Assembly: GCA_001972305.1 (NCBI GenBank)
Contig: BDDD01000266.1
Coordinates: forward strand, 81,499 to 145,498
DNA from: Cephalotus follicularis
Lineage: Eukaryota > Streptophyta > Magnoliopsida > Oxalidales > Cephalotaceae
Length of the DNA stretch: 64,000 bases
Reading direction: 5' to 3'
The notes under the pieces: generated by a model
The model's database searches: none
What the model was told of the DNA's origin: nothing
The model's input: only the letters and a program-made list of their open reading frames with translations
In this document: positions 25,118 to 37,816 of the stretch, piece after piece
How positions within the stretch are numbered: position 1 is the stretch's first letter
How the letters are laid out: every line of letters starts with the position of its first letter
Program-made: the position numbers and the translations under genes

Positions 25118-27281
25118 GTAGGGTCTTAGAGAAGCTAGGGAGTTAGGAGCTAGAGATGCAACGGACCTACAATTAGGCAACGGATCAAGGATGTTAGCTG
25201 AAATTATAGGAACTTTTGATATGTATCTATGTAGTGGTTTTGTAATGAGACTAGACCCTTGTTATTTTTTTAAGAACATTGTTCGAAACATTATTCGCGT
25301 ATCCTATGTACATTGTATGGGTTGGGAGCTCTTATTTAATGCATATGGATTTCTCCTATTATCTTATAGCAAGGTCACGGTTGGGACTGGACATCTAGAA
25401 AATGGAATCTATGTCTTGGATACTAATCAAAATATGGAATTATCTATAGAGCAAGGTACTTGTAAAAGACAACGAGAGAATAATGATGTTAATTAATCCT
25501 TCATTTGGCATTGTAGATTAGGTCATCCTAGCGAGGCTAGACTATCACAGTTGGCAAATGATGGACTTTTGGACTTCTAGGATGTGGAGTCCTTTCCAAC
25601 TTGTGAATCATGTTTACAGGGTAATATGACGAAATCTCCCTTCTCCGTTCAAGGAGAAAGGGCTGTGGACATATTAGGAATTGTCCACACTAACGTCTGT
25701 GGACCAATGTTGGTCAGTGTACGTGGTGGATTTCTGTACTTCCTTACCTTTACCGATGATTTATCTCGGTATGGGTATGTGTTTCTGATGAAACACAAGT
25801 CTAAATCCTTTGAGAGGTTCAAGGATTACAGACAGGAAGTAGAAAAGCAAATAAGTAAGTCTATTAAGACTCTTCGGTCAGACTGGGGTAGTGAATACCT
25901 GTCTGCTAAATTCCAAAGTTATCTAATAGATAACAAAATTCTCTCTCAATGGACACCTCCCAAGACATCTCAACATAATGGTGTATCTGAATAGAATAAT
26001 CGGACCTTAATGAATATTGACTGGTCCATGGTGTCTTTTACCGATCTTCCAACCTCCTTATTGGGATTTGCACTTGGGGCGGTAGCGTATGTCCTTAACC
26101 GGATTCCTTAGAAATCTGTCCCCTCCACCCTATACGGATATGGACTGGGAGGAAACATAGCCTCAGCCATTTGAGGATTTTGTGCTATCCAACATATGTA
26201 AGAAGGTTGGAGCCTTCTAAGCTGGAGGCACGATCGGACCCTTACCGGTTTGTGGGGTATCCTAAGGAGACCAAAGGATACTATTTCTACCTTCCCAGCG
26301 AACAAAAGGTAATTGTTTCGCGCAGTGCTATGTTCCTAGAGAAAGAATACCTTCTCCAAGGAGATAGTGGGACCAAGGTGGAACTCAAGGAGTTACCACC
26401 GGGTGAAGAGCTAAAAGATGAGGAGGAATTAGAGGCTTGTACCTTTAGAGACAAAGTTGGGAAAGGACCTCAACCTGAGGTAAGATCTCAGTTATGCACT
26501 CCTACGATGAGGAGATTAGGCCAAGTTTCGACAGAGCCTGAGAGATATGGCTATCTCATTGAAGGCACTGACGAAGCCAACGTCATTGAGGATGACGACC
26601 CTATCAACTATCAAGAGGCAGTGCAATACACTAACTCAGAGGCGTGGCTAGGAGCTATGCAATATGAAATGGACTCCATCTACGCCAACCAAGTGTAGAA
26701 CTTGGTCGACGCACTCGAAGGAATAGTACCTATTGGGTGCAAATGGATCTTTAAGAAGAAGATTGGCGTTGATGGAAAGATTGAGACTTATAAAGCGTGA
26801 TTGGTCACGAAAGGGTTTAGGCAAAGACATGGAGTCAACTATATCGAATCTTTCTTACCAATCGCAATGATTAAGTCCATTCGGATTTTGCTTGCTATTG
26901 CTGCTCATTATGAAAATGAGATATGGAAAATGGATGTCAAGACAACGTTCTTGAATGGAAGTCTTGAAGAGGACATCTATATGTCCCAAGCAAAAGGGTT
27001 TACATCCATGGAGCATCCACACAAGGTGTGCAAACTCCAAAGGTCTATCTATGGCCTTAAGTAGGCATCTCGTAGCTGGAACATCCGCTTTGATGAGACC
27101 GTTAAGGCTTTTAGCTTCATCAAAAACGTGGATGAGCCATGTGTTTTCTGAAAATAGCAGAGGCATGTATCACTTTCTTGGTACTGTATGTGGATGACAT
27201 ACTACTCATTGGGAATGATGTAGCTATGTTACAGCCCGTGAAAGTATGGTTAGCCAAGAATTTCTCAATGAAGGATTTGGG
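25118..27281 (+). pseudogene. Copia E protease end, integrase and reverse transcriptase
   Basis: Continues the protease after B, then GTGHLENGIYVLD, the integrase zinc finger (WHCRLGH near 25510, CESC at 25602-25613), and the integrase core. In the core, frame 25584-25991 has catalytic Asp1 as Asn (HTNVCGPM, residue 37), Asp2 present (LRSDWGSEY, residue 100) and Glu present (QHNGVSE, residue 136) followed at once by TAG. The segment continues with PSKLEARSDPYRFVGYPKET, the RT with KWIFKKK, MDVKTTFLNG and the YVDD box at 27187-27198. Stops at about 25577, 25992, 26109, 26696, 26798 and 27062 make it non-functional. Gene order and motifs resemble the Tnt1-like plant Copia type. It ends in TTGGG, the TSD of D. 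Confidence 0.85.
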
Positions 27282-29979
27282 TGTGATACCCTGCTTGTTC
27301 GTATGTGCTTTACGGATATTTTATACTTATATATATATATATGTTGTTTTGGGGCTTTTTAATTTGTTTTAATTTTAAGCCCGATGCCCTGTGTTTTGGG
27401 CCTATGTGATTTGGGCTGATTGATACCAGCCTGAATTTTGGATATGATTATATGTTAATGCAATGTTGGGTTGGGCCTATGTTTATATCTTTTTAATTTT
27501 ATCAAAACTCTATTTTAGTTTACAACTTTTAAAATTATTAGAACACTTCTTTTATTATGAAATTCATTTCTTTTATTTTATTTTATTTATTTATTTTTTC
27601 TTTTATTTTATTTTTTTTTCTTTCCTTTTCCTTTTCACTCTTCTTTTCTTTCCTTTCTTCTCGTCTCTTCTCCCAAAAATCTCTCTTTCCCTCATCAATT
27701 CCACACGTCTTCAATCCTTTTCTTCCTTATTAATCCGATTCTTGTCTCCTCTTCTTCCATATCAATTCCTCAAATCACTCTATTCCTTCCTGTTTTAAGA
27801 AGGTCAATGCCTTGAGTTTATGCCATCCGTTTCCTCTACCTGTCACTGCCGAAATTGCAAGCTGGGATTGTTGTGTTCTTGTGTTGTTTCGTTCTTCATC
27901 AATATCAGGTTTGTTTGATGTCTTTTGTTGTCTTTTGGTTACACTTTCTTTGGCAGGCTTTGAGTTATGTATTTGTCCTCTTCCTTTTTGTCTTTGTGTA
28001 CAGCCGATTGACATTATTGTGTGGTGTTCTCTCTGCTATTTTTCAGTGTCTTTAATACCATTACAGGTTAGTAATTCTTGCTGTGATGGTTACTTCTACG
28101 TTGTTATAAATTCAGTTTGTGCTCAATAGGTTATTAGAGTCTCTTGGTTTTGATTCCTACATATATATGTTCTGTCATTGTATTCCTAAGTCTGTCAGTA
28201 CGTTTTAAACACCATGGACATGTTATAATCTGGTTTTAATGTCTGCAAGTGGTAGCGAACAAAAAATTGGACTTATATGTATGCATATGTTTGAAAAGTT
28301 CTTTTTTTCTCTTGAAGTTAACCACTGCCAATATGCTATTCCATGTCAATTCTATGTTTTTGTGTAATCTAAACATCATATAATGTCTCATGTATATGTT
28401 CATATGTCTATGGTATGATGTCATTCATGTTTGGGCAGTTTTTGTATTGAAAAATGTCAAGTTTCTGCTGTTCTATCGACCAAAATAGTCGGCTGGTTTG
28501 TTTGAGCAGTCGGCTGCCGTATGAAAGCAGTCCATTGTTTTTATTGTGTAGTCGGCTGGCCCTGTTGGATAGTCGGCTGCCGTATGAAAGCAGTCAATTA
28601 TTTTCAACTGTTTTGATCCGTTTGTTCTCTGAATCAATCCAAGTCTTTTCTAAACACTGTAATAAATCTGTTTTAGGTCTTTAATGATTCTCAAAACCTT
28701 ATATGAATGAGTTTTGTGTCTTTTAGATTGTTGTGCTTCAAAGGGGAGTTTGTACTAACAATCTTTTCGTAAGTGCTTTTGTGAACGCATAAGGTACGGA
28801 TATTCTATTCTTTGATACTCTCTTCGATTTTTTCGAATGAAAATTAGTTATGTTTTATGCTATGTTCCTTCGTTTTATAAACTCGGTTATGTTTATAAAT
28901 TTCATATGTTCCGTAAATAAAGTCAGTTTCGACATTTTGTGCAATTGAATGTTCTCGACTTTATTTTTATGCTATGATACGTTATGAAATGATCATCTCT
29001 TTATATCAAAAAATAAATGAGTTAGTGTTTGACTATGAAATGTATGTTATGATATCGTTGTGAACGATTTTCAAATATGTTTTGAGAAAGCATATTTATG
29101 TGTTTTAAAGTGATGTTTTCGAAATGAATGAATACTGAGTATTGTACCCACATATGAGGTGTACCATAGGCATGTCGTAGGCCTGGCACGGGGACATGAC
29201 ACTTCCGTAGCGGTGTGATTAGTCTACGACGTCTCTGAATGTTATGAATATATCCCATGAGGTAGATTTATGGATCCGCTATGTATGATAGAGGCGTATG
29301 AGTTGATTCTAGATCATGGATATGTGATATGAAATGATATGTGAGAATTGACTTGTGTAGTGTCATACACTGCAATTCTAATGGGCATATGGAATTAGCG
29401 CCTCCCTTGACAATATATGTTATGTGATATGATATGTCGCTCAGTATAACTTCATCAATCATGAAATGATGTTTTTGAAATGTTTCGAAAGATATAAAAT
29501 TTGTATTCTATGGAAATTCGAATATGATTAAACTTTTTTATTTGCTTAAGATTTCTGAAATCTTACTGCTTTTAAACTTATCGTCTATTGCTTTTACTTC
29601 CCTTATCCGTACTGAGGTTTACTCAGCCACGTTTTGTTTTCCATTCGACAGGTTATCAGGAGCAGTGGGGGAATGTGTGAATAAGAGTTGGCCACCTTAT
29701 GCAATGGATCCCTAGGAGTGTGATCCCTATATGTGTCTTCTGTTATAGTAGTCGTGCACAAAAAGATACTTAATGGTTTATGATTATGAAATTAACTTTT
29801 GAATTATGTTTAAGTTGTCTCAAAATGTTAAATTTTCAGTTATGAACAATTTTCAGTTATGCTATGATCGCCACATTTTTGGCTAATAAAGTTATGCTTA
29901 TGTTCAGATAAATTATGCTATGTTTCGATAGGTTCTATATTATGACATGTGATGACTCCCACCATCCGGGGGTGTTACA
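27282..29979 (+). repeat. Element D 5' LTR (2698 bp)
   Basis: Begins TGTGATACCC (TGTAATACCC in the 3' copy) and ends CCGGGGGTGTTACA. Contains T-rich low-complexity text (27540-27660) and AGTCGGCTG(C/G)C words at 28488-28580. It has about 51 bases after GATACCAGCC (near 27430-27480) that the 3' LTR lacks. Confidence 0.9.
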
Positions 29980-29984
29980 GATTG

Positions 29985-29997
29985 TGGTATCAGAGAG
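29985..29997 (+). other. Primer binding site of element D
   Basis: TGGTATCAGAGAG, five bases after the LTR, complementary to the initiator tRNA-Met 3' end except for the last bases. It primes minus-strand DNA synthesis. Confidence 0.8.
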
Positions 29998-30148
29998 TAG
30001 GTTTTGTTTCCTTAGAAGACCTGACTAGGTTTGACTTGTGAGATTGGGTAGATACTAGGTTAGGCTTCTCCGTTGTGATCTTATGATATGTTTTCTATTT
30101 CGGTTTTTGTTCTTTGTGTTGTTTCATGTTTTGAGTGCCTTTTCGTAG

Positions 30149-31250
30149 ATGGTACGTACAAGGAACGCTGCTTAGAGGACTGTACTCGTCGAGGCTCAGG
30201 AAGTCAGAAATGAGCCTACCATGGACGAGTTAGTGCATCAGGCAGTCACTCAGGAGGTACGATGTGTGTTGGGCCAGCAAAATCAGGAACAAGGCCATAG
30301 GGAGCCAGTTACCGAGGAGGATGCTCCAGCTGATGTTCAGTTGGGAAGAGAAGCTGGGGACAGGATTGACACACCTATTTACGTTTGGCTTGAGCAGTGC
30401 CAGAAACAGAGGCCACAGTCTTTTAGCTCAGCCATGACTCATGTGGAGGCTGAGCACTGGATTGCTAATATGGACAAGATCTTCGATGTGCTAGGTTGTA
30501 GTGACGAGTAGAAGGTTAAGTTAGTTGCTTACAAGCTTGAGGGTGACACTCATAAATGGTGGAAGGCTTTGGGTTTGGCTAATGGTGGTAGCTATACTGA
30601 GACTTTGACCTAGTCAAAGTTTGGCGGAGTCTTCTATCAGCAGTATTTTCCCACTACTGATAAGGAGGTATATGCCAGGGAGTTCATCAATACAAGACAG
30701 AAGGATGGAGAGTTGGTCACGGAGTTTCTGACCCGTTTCACTAGGCTTGCCGGTTTTTCTGGGTCCGCAGCGGGGACGACACTAGAGTAGGCTGAAAAGT
30801 TCAAGTGGAAGTTGCAATATCAGCTCCGAGGTAAGTTGATTAACACTAGGTTTCCTGATGTGTCTGAAGTGGCAAATGCAGCAAAGAATATAATACTGAA
30901 GAGGCTAGATTTCCAGGCAGCTCGTCAGGAAAGTGACAAGAAGAGAAACAGGGGAGATTCTCAGGGGCAAGGTTCTGGACAGAATAGTAAGAACAGAAAT
31001 GGCAAGCGAGGAAGGAGGAATGATAACCGGGGACAGTAACAGCCCAGTAATGATCAAAGGCAGACACAGGGAACTCCGGATGTCCAGATTGCCAACTGTG
31101 ATGTTTGCGGTAGACAGCATCCAGTGGGAGTGTGCCACAAGGCTATCGGGGCCTGTTTTGTATGTGGTCAGAAAGGGCATTTCGTGAACAATACAGATGT
31201 CGGACAATGCAATGTGGGAGGTCATGTCTTTGCTATCACGATGCAGCAGG
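30149..31250 (+). pseudogene. Element D gag
   Basis: Starts with MVRTRNAA, a usual chromovirus gag opening, and stays in one frame. The core has THVEAEHWIANMDKIFDVLGC (about 30438-30500) and WWKALG, QYFP and VTEFLTRFTRLA, the conserved retrotransposon gag domain. A basic linker leads to CDVCGRQH and a CCHC-like CFVCGQKGHFVNN near 31150-31185. In-frame stops: TAG at 30173, 30509, 30611 and 30788, and TAA at 31037. The product would be the nucleocapsid precursor, but it cannot be made as it stands. Confidence 0.85.
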
Positions 31251-31720
31251 CTGCTAATGCACCAGGTACGGTTTCAAGTTTTGTTTCTGTTGGTAACCGT
31301 AGGGCTTATGTTTTGTATGATACTAGATTGACCCACTCGGTTGTAGCGAGGTATTTTGTTCGACATCTTGGGATGTCTTCGCAATTACTTGATCCAGCTT
31401 TGGTTCTTTCGACCACTACGGGTACATCTGTTGTGATATCTTAGTGTTTTTATGCTTGTCCTCTTGTTTTTGATGATCAGATTCGTGATACGGATCTTCT
31501 TCCTATCGATATGTACGACTTCGATATGATTCTAGGTATGAATTGGTTGGATCGTCATTGGGCTACGATTGATTGCTATGCTCGGAGGGTTCTGTTTGGA
31601 GATGTGAATAGACCTAATTTTATTTATCAGGGTTCACGGCCGAGAAAAGAAGTGAAGGTTATATCTGCCTTGAAGGCTTGGAAATTAGTGGCTAAGGGCG
31701 CTGAAGGTTTCTTAGCTGTT
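31251..31720 (+). pseudogene. Element D aspartic protease
   Basis: Same frame as gag. The active-site stretch is YVLYDTRLTHSVV, where the family has D-T/S-G-A-(S/T)HSF, so the glycine next to the catalytic Asp is replaced by Arg. The second conserved block FDMILGMNWLDRHWATIDC lies at 31517-31575. TAG at 31442 interrupts it. It would cut the polyprotein, and the altered active site adds to the evidence of inactivity. Confidence 0.8.
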
Positions 31721-32700
31721 GTGAAGGATGTCTCAAATGTTGAGCCTCGCCTTAAAGACTATCCTGTGGTACGAGAGTTTGCAGATGTGTTTCCGGAGGA
31801 GTTACTGGGTTTGCCACCGCAACGGGAAATGGAGTTTACCATTGAACTCATTCCTGGAGTGGCACCTTTATCTAAGGGACCTTACAGGATGGCACCGTTG
31901 GAACTACAAGAGTAGAAGGAACAGTTGCAAGAGCTGTTAGATCAGGGTTTCATTCAACCTAGTGTATCACCGTTGGGTGCTCCGGTTCTTTTTGTGAAGA
32001 AGAAAGACGGGTCTATGAGGCTATGCATAGACCATAGAGAGTTGAATCAGATTACTGTTCAGAATAAATACCCTTTGCCTAGGATTGATGACTTGTTTGA
32101 TCAACTCCAAGGTGCTCAGTATTTCTCTAAGATCGATTTAAGATCGGGATATCATCAGCTTCATATAAAGGATGATGATGTGCCTAAAACTGCTTTCCGT
32201 AGTCGGTATGGGCATTATGAGTTTCTGGTGATGCCGTTCGGACTTAATAATGCACCAGCAGTTTTCATGGATCTGATGAATAAGGTGTTTCATGAGTGCT
32301 TGGACCAGTTTGTGATTGTGTTCATAGATGACATTCTTGTGTATTCCATAGTCAAAGGAAGAACATGAAGAATAGCTTTGTATTGTGCTTGGTATTCTGA
32401 GGAAGAATCAGCTATACGCGAAGTTGTCGAAGTGTGAGTTCTGGTTGGAACAGGTAGCGTTTTTGGGTCATGTGGTTACAGCTGAGGGGATTAGTGTGGA
32501 TCCAACTAAAGTTGAGGCTATTACTAAATGGCCGAGACCTACCACAGTGACGGAGGTTAGGAGCTTCTTGGGTTTGGCTGGATACTATAGGCGGTTTGTG
32601 GAAGGCTTTTCCTCTATAGCCTTACCACTGACTCAGCTTATGAGAAAGGGAGATAAGTTTGAATGGAATGAAGAGCAAGAAGCAAGCTTCGAGAAATTGA
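31721..32700 (+). pseudogene. Element D reverse transcriptase
   Basis: Contains the expected blocks in order: [73 protein letters not shown] and the catalytic FIDDILVYS (32321-32347), then LGHVV and [14 protein letters not shown]. Broken by TAG at 31913 and by a one-base frameshift near 32349, after which reading continues in another frame. It copies element RNA into DNA. Confidence 0.9.
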
Positions 32701-33110
32701 AGAATGGTCTTGTTTCAGCACCGATTCTTCCTTTACCATCTGGATCGGGTGGATACCAGATTTATAGTGATGCTTCTAAGAAGGGTCTGGGGTGTGTTTT
32801 AATGCAGCACGGTCATGTGATAGCTTATGCTTCGAGACAGTTGAAGCCTTATGAGGTAAACTATTCTACACATGATCTCGAGTTGGCAGCAGTAGTGTTT
32901 GCGTTGAAGATCTCGAGACACTAGTTGTATGGAGAAACTTGTGACGGCTTTACCGATCATAAGAGTCTCAAGTACATCTTTACGCAGAAAGAGTTGAATG
33001 TGCATTAGAGAAGGTGTTTAGAACTTCTTAAAGACTATGATCTGATTATTTAGTACCATCATGGTAAAGAAAATGTAGTAGTTGATGCTCTTAGTCGGAA
33101 GAGTTCTGGG
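32701..33110 (+). pseudogene. Element D RNase H
   Basis: RNase H residues can be followed: [14 protein letters not shown] (first Asp), [14 protein letters not shown] (Glu), FTDHKSLKYIF (second Asp) and DALSRK (last Asp). TAG at 32922, 33006 and 33051 interrupt it. It removes the RNA strand during reverse transcription. Confidence 0.85.
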
Positions 33111-34125
33111 AACGTGGCGGCTTTGCTTACTCAGCCGCAGTTGATAGCTGATATGGAGCGGATGGATTTGCATCTGTATGTTAGGGGTTCTAAAGGTTTT
33201 GTTGCTGCGATGAATGTAGAGCCTACTCTTATATCTCGGATTAAGACGGCTCAAAGTGATGATGGTGAGCTTTGGGCCTTAGTCCAGAATGTTGAAAAGG
33301 GTAAGCAATCAGAGTTTCGTATGGATGAGCATGGTGTGATTTGGCTAGGTAATCGTTTGTGTGTTCCGTCAGATTCTTCTATCAAATATGCTGTTTTGTC
33401 TGAGGCATACAGTTCTCCATTTTCTATACATCCGGGTTTAACGAAAATGTATAGAGACTTGAAGAAGAACTTCTGGTGGAATGGGATGAAAAGGGATGTA
33501 GCGAAGTATGTTAGAAGTTGTTTGATCTGTCGGTAGGTAAAGATTGAGCACCGGCATGCTAGTGGTTTGTTACAACCCTTGGAAGTTCCGGTATGGAAAT
33601 GGGAAAGCATTTCGATTGACTAAATCGGCTCACTTCTTGGCTATCCGAGAGGACTTCTCTGTTGATCATTTGGCTAAGGTGTTTCAGCAGGAGATAGTGA
33701 GACTACATGGGACTCCGATATCCATTGTTTCGGATAGGGATCCTCGTTTCACTTCGCGACTTTGGAAAGGGTTTCCGAAAGCTTGGGGTACTAGGCTCAG
33801 TTACAGTATAGCTTTCCATCCACAGACAGATGAGCAAACTGAAAGGATCATCCAGACCTTGGAAGATATGTTGAGGTCTTGTGCCTTGGAGTGGACCGGG
33901 AACTGGGATGAGTATTTGAGCTTGATGGAGTTTGCCTACAATAACAGTTGGCATGCTAGTATCGATATGGCTCTATTTGAAGCTCTTTATGGGAGGAAGT
34001 GTCGAGCTCCGACAGGTTGGGATGAGGTGGGAGAGCGAGTTATCGAGGGACCCGAGCTAGTGCAGATCACTACGGAGAAAGTGGCTATAGCAACGGAGAG
34101 ATTAAAGGCAGCTCGATCTCGATAG
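33111..34125 (+). pseudogene. Element D integrase
   Basis: The zinc-binding HHCC domain is HPGLTKMY...VRSCLIC (33429-33533), ending at a TAG. The catalytic core keeps VSDRDPRFTS and FHPQTDEQTER, with Asp2 and Glu present. The segment between SISID and RLTKSAHF (junction about 33608-33615) is missing roughly 20 codons that in this family hold the first catalytic Asp region (compare M, 60960-61023). The deletion also changes frame. Later blocks NNSWHASIDMALFEALYGRKCR are intact. Confidence 0.85.
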
Positions 34126-34586
34126 AAAAGTTATGCGGACAGACATTGGAGGGACTTGGAGCTTAAAATAGGTGAACATGTGCTCTTGAAAGTTTCACCT
34201 TGGAAAGGAGTCCGACGTTTTGGGCTGAAAGGAAAGTTGAGTTCGCGGTTTATTGGACCTTTCGTCGTTTAGGAGAAGATAGGCACGGTTGCTTATCGGT
34301 TAGCTTTGCCTCCGCAACTAGCACACGTCCCTAACGTGTTCCACGTGTCATTACTGAGAGGTTATCAGTATCATCCCCTTCATGTGGTTCACTATCCACT
34401 GGATAGTATTCGGGAGGAACTATCTTGTGACGAGGAGGCTGAGGCTATTCTGGACAGACAGGAGCGGGTTACACTAACAAGACCGTTCCTTTTGTGAAAG
34501 TTCTCTGGAGGAATCATCCCGAACGTGACGCCACTTGGGAGCTGGAGGAGCATATTCGGGAGGGATATCCGCACTTGTTTGCTTGA
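34126..34586 (+). pseudogene. Element D integrase tail and chromodomain
   Basis: Text after TAG 34123 goes through VLLKVSPWKGVRRFG and IGPF, a second TAG at 34270, LPPQLAHVPNVFHVSLLR, then after a one-base shift near 34490 the chromodomain core VKVLWRNHPERDATWELEEH, ending at TGA 34584. Chromodomains in these elements are thought to steer integration into heterochromatin. The WE..EH hallmark is intact. Confidence 0.85.
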
Positions 34587-34624
34587 GGTATGTGTATGTT
34601 GTGATTTCGGGATGAAATTTTTTT

Positions 34625-34636
34625 AAAGGGGGTGGA
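34625..34636 (+). other. Polypurine tract of element D
   Basis: AAAGGGGGTGGA immediately before the 3' LTR, preceded by the usual TTTCGGGATGAAATTT motif. Confidence 0.8.
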
Positions 34637-37270
34637 TGTAATACCCTGCTTGTTCGTATGTGCTTTACGGATATTTTATACTTATATATATGTTGTTTTT
34701 GGGCTTTTTAATTTGTTTTAATTTTAAGTCCGATGCCTTGCGTTTTGGGCCTATGTGATTTGGGCTGATTGATACCAGCCTATGTTTATATCTTTTTAAT
34801 TTTATCAAAACTCTATTTTATTTTACAACTTTTAAAATTATTAAAACACTTCTTTTATTATAAAATTATTTCTTTTATTTTCTTTCTTTTTCCTTTTATC
34901 TCTTCTTTTCTTTCCTTTCTTCTCCTCTCTTCTCCCGAAACTCTCTCTTTCCCTCGTCAATTCCACACGTCTTCAATCCTTTTCTTCCTTATTAATCCGA
35001 TTCTTTTCTCTTCTTCTTCCGTATCAATTCCTCAAATCACTCTATTCATTCCTGTTTTAAGAAGGTCAATGCCTTGAGTTTCTGCCATTCGTTTAATCTA
35101 CCTGTCACTGCCAAAATTGCAAGCTGGGATTGCTGTGTTCTTGTGTTGTTTCGTTCTTCATCAGTATCAGGTTTGTTTGATGTCTTTTGTTGTCTTTTGG
35201 TTACACTTTCTTTGGCAAGCTTTAAGTTATGTATTTGTTGTCTTCCTTTTTGTCTTTGTGTACAGCCGATTGACATTATTGTGTGGTGTTCTCTCTGCTG
35301 TTTTTCAGTGTCTTTAATACCATTACAGGTTAGTAATTCTTGTTGTGATGGTTACTTCTACATTGTTATAAATTCAGTTTGTGCTCAATAGGTTGTTAGA
35401 GTCTCTTGGTTTTGATTCCCACATATATATGTTCTGTCATTGTATTCCTAAGTCTGTCAGTATGTTTTAAACACCATGGACATGTTATAATCTGGTTTTA
35501 ATGTCTGCAAGTGGTAGTGGATAGAAAATCGGACTTATATGTATGCATATGTTTGAAAAGTTCTTTCTTTCTCTTGAAGTTAACCACTGCCAATATGCTA
35601 TTCCATGTCAATTCTGTGTTTTTATGTCATCTAAACATCATATAATGTGTCATGTATATGTTCATATGTCTCTGGTACGATGTCATTAATGTTTGGGCAG
35701 TTTTTGTATTGAAAAATGTCAAGTTTCTGCTATTCCGACGACCAGAACAGTCGGTTGGTTTGGTTGAGAAGTCGGCTGCCATATGAAAGCAGTCGACTGT
35801 TTCTATTGTGTAGTCAGCTGGCCCTGTTGGATAGTCGGCTGCCAAACTTCCTCTCGATTGTTTTGCCCAGAAAATTTATGTTTTCAATTGTTCTGATCCG
35901 TTTGTTCTCCGAATCAATCCGGGTCTTTTCTAAACACTGTAATAAATCTGTTTTAGGTCATTAATGATTCTCTGACCCTTATATGAATGAGTTTTTTGTC
36001 TTTTAGATTGTTGTGCTTCAAAGGGGAGTTTGTACTAACAATCTTTTCGTAAGTGCTTTTGTGAACGCATTAGGTACGAATATTCTGTTCTTTGATACGC
36101 TCTTCGATTTTATTGAATGAAAATTAGTTTTGTTTTATGCTATGTTCCTTCATTTTATAAACTCGGTTATGTTTATAAATTTGATATGTTCTGAAAATAA
36201 AGTCAGCTTTGACATTTTGTGCAATTGAATTTTCTCGACTTTATTCTTATGCTATGATACGTTATGAAATGATCATCTCTTTATATCGAAAAATAAATGA
36301 GTTGGTGTTTGACTATGAAATGTATGTTATGATATCATTGTGAACGATTTTCAAATATGTTTTGAGAAGGCATATTTATGTGTTTTAAAGTGATGTTTTT
36401 GAAATGATTGAATACTGAGTATTGTACCCACCTATGGGGCGTACCATAGGCATGTCGTAGGCCTGACACGGTGACATTACACTTCCGTAGCGGTGTGGTT
36501 AGTCTACGGCGTCTCTGAATGTTATGAATAAATCCCATGAGGTGGATTTATGGATCTGCTATGTATGATAGAGGCGTATGAATCGATTCTAGTATATGGA
36601 TATGTAATATGAAATGATATGTGAGAATTGACTTGTGTAGTGTCGTACACTGCAATTCTAATGGGCATGTGGAATTAGCGCCTCCCTTGCCAATATATGT
36701 TATGTGATATGATATGTGGCGCAGTATAACTTTATCAATCATGAAATGATGTTTTTGAAATGTTTCGTAAATGTTTCAAAAGATATAAAATTTGTATTCT
36801 ATGGAAATTCGAATATGATTAAACAATTTTAATTGCTTAAGATTTCTGAAATCTTACTGCTTTAGAACTTATCGTCTACTGCTTTTACTTTCCTTATCCG
36901 TACCGAGGTTTGCTCAGCTGCGCTTTATTTTCCATGTGGCAGGTTATCAGGAGCAGCGGGGGAATGTGTGAATGAGAGTTGGCCACGTTATGTCATGGAT
37001 CCCTAGGAGTGTGATCCCTATATGTGTCTTCTGTTATAGTAGTCGTGCACAAAAAGATACTTAATGGTTTATGATTATGAAATTAACTTTTGAATTATGT
37101 TTAAGTTGTCTCAAAATGTTAAATTTTTAGTTATGAACAATTTTCAGTTATGCGATGACCGCCACATTTTTGGCTAATAAAGTTATGTTTATGTTCAGAT
37201 AAATTATGCTATGTTTCGATAGGTTCTGTATTATGACCTGTGATGACTCCCGCCGTCCGGGGGTGTTACA
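34637..37270 (+). repeat. Element D 3' LTR (2634 bp)
   Basis: Starts TGTAATACCC and ends CCGGGGGTGTTACA. Similar to the 5' LTR throughout, with scattered base changes and a few indels: a loss of about 51 bases near 34775, replaced sequence near 35845-35885, and an extra TAAATGTTTC near 36768. Confidence 0.9.
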
Positions 37271-37816
37271 TTGGGAGAGGCATCCTATATATTAGGAACA
37301 AAGATAGACATGGATAGATCTAATAGGTTGCTTGGGCTCTCCCAAGGCTAGTACATCAGCAAACTTTTGAAACGATTTAGTATGGAGAATTCCAAATGTG
37401 GCCTACTGCCAATCGGCCAGGGAATTCACCTCTCCAAGCGGATGGCTCTGCAAACACCTGAAGAGAGGACATGCATGAGCTGGCTGCCTTATGGTTTGGA
37501 AGTCGGATCTACTATGTATTCCATTCATTGTACTAGGCCTGATGTCACGCATTCCTTGGGGATGGCAAGCCGATTTCAATCCGATCCTTGTGAGAAGCAC
37601 TGGGAAGCAGTCAAGGAGATCCTAAAGTACCTCAGCCGAACTCATGATCTCTTCTTGATATATGGAAGAGACAGTGAGTTGAAACTGGAGGGCTATACTG
37701 ATTCCAGTTTCAATAGTGATCCAAATGATTACAAGTCAATTTTGGGATATGTGTTTATCCTGAATGGCAAGGCTGTGAGTTGGAGGAGTGGGAAGCAGCA
37801 GACTCCACCACAGAAG
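37271..37816 (+). pseudogene. Copia E RT C-terminus and RNase H start
   Basis: Resumes after D with ASYILGTKI, then YISKLLKRF, IHLSKRMALQTPEE, SMYSIHCTRPDV and the RNase H opening GYTDSSFNSDPNDYKSILGYVF (first catalytic Asp visible in YTDSSF). The frame 37367-37828 is open for 153 codons. A TAG at about 37348 lies upstream. Ends in AGAAG, the TSD of element I, and RNase H continues at 46488. Confidence 0.85.

Larger units (their letters stand above)
27282..37270 (+). mobile_element. Full-length Gypsy chromovirus D
   Basis: A complete insertion of about 10 kb with LTRs 27282-29979 and 34637-37270, primer site, gag-protease-RT-RNase H-integrase-chromodomain, polypurine tract and perfect TTGGG duplications. 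It sits in the RT of Copia E. Domain order and the terminal chromodomain place it among plant chromoviruses, probably the Tekay/Del group. Frameshifts, many TAG codons and a deletion in integrase show it is inactive. Confidence 0.9.

Noticed and set aside
27812..28129. 105-codon frame with Cys-rich text, also at 35074-35391
   Set aside because: Present in both LTRs of D because they are copies. No start context or domain; LTR non-coding text.
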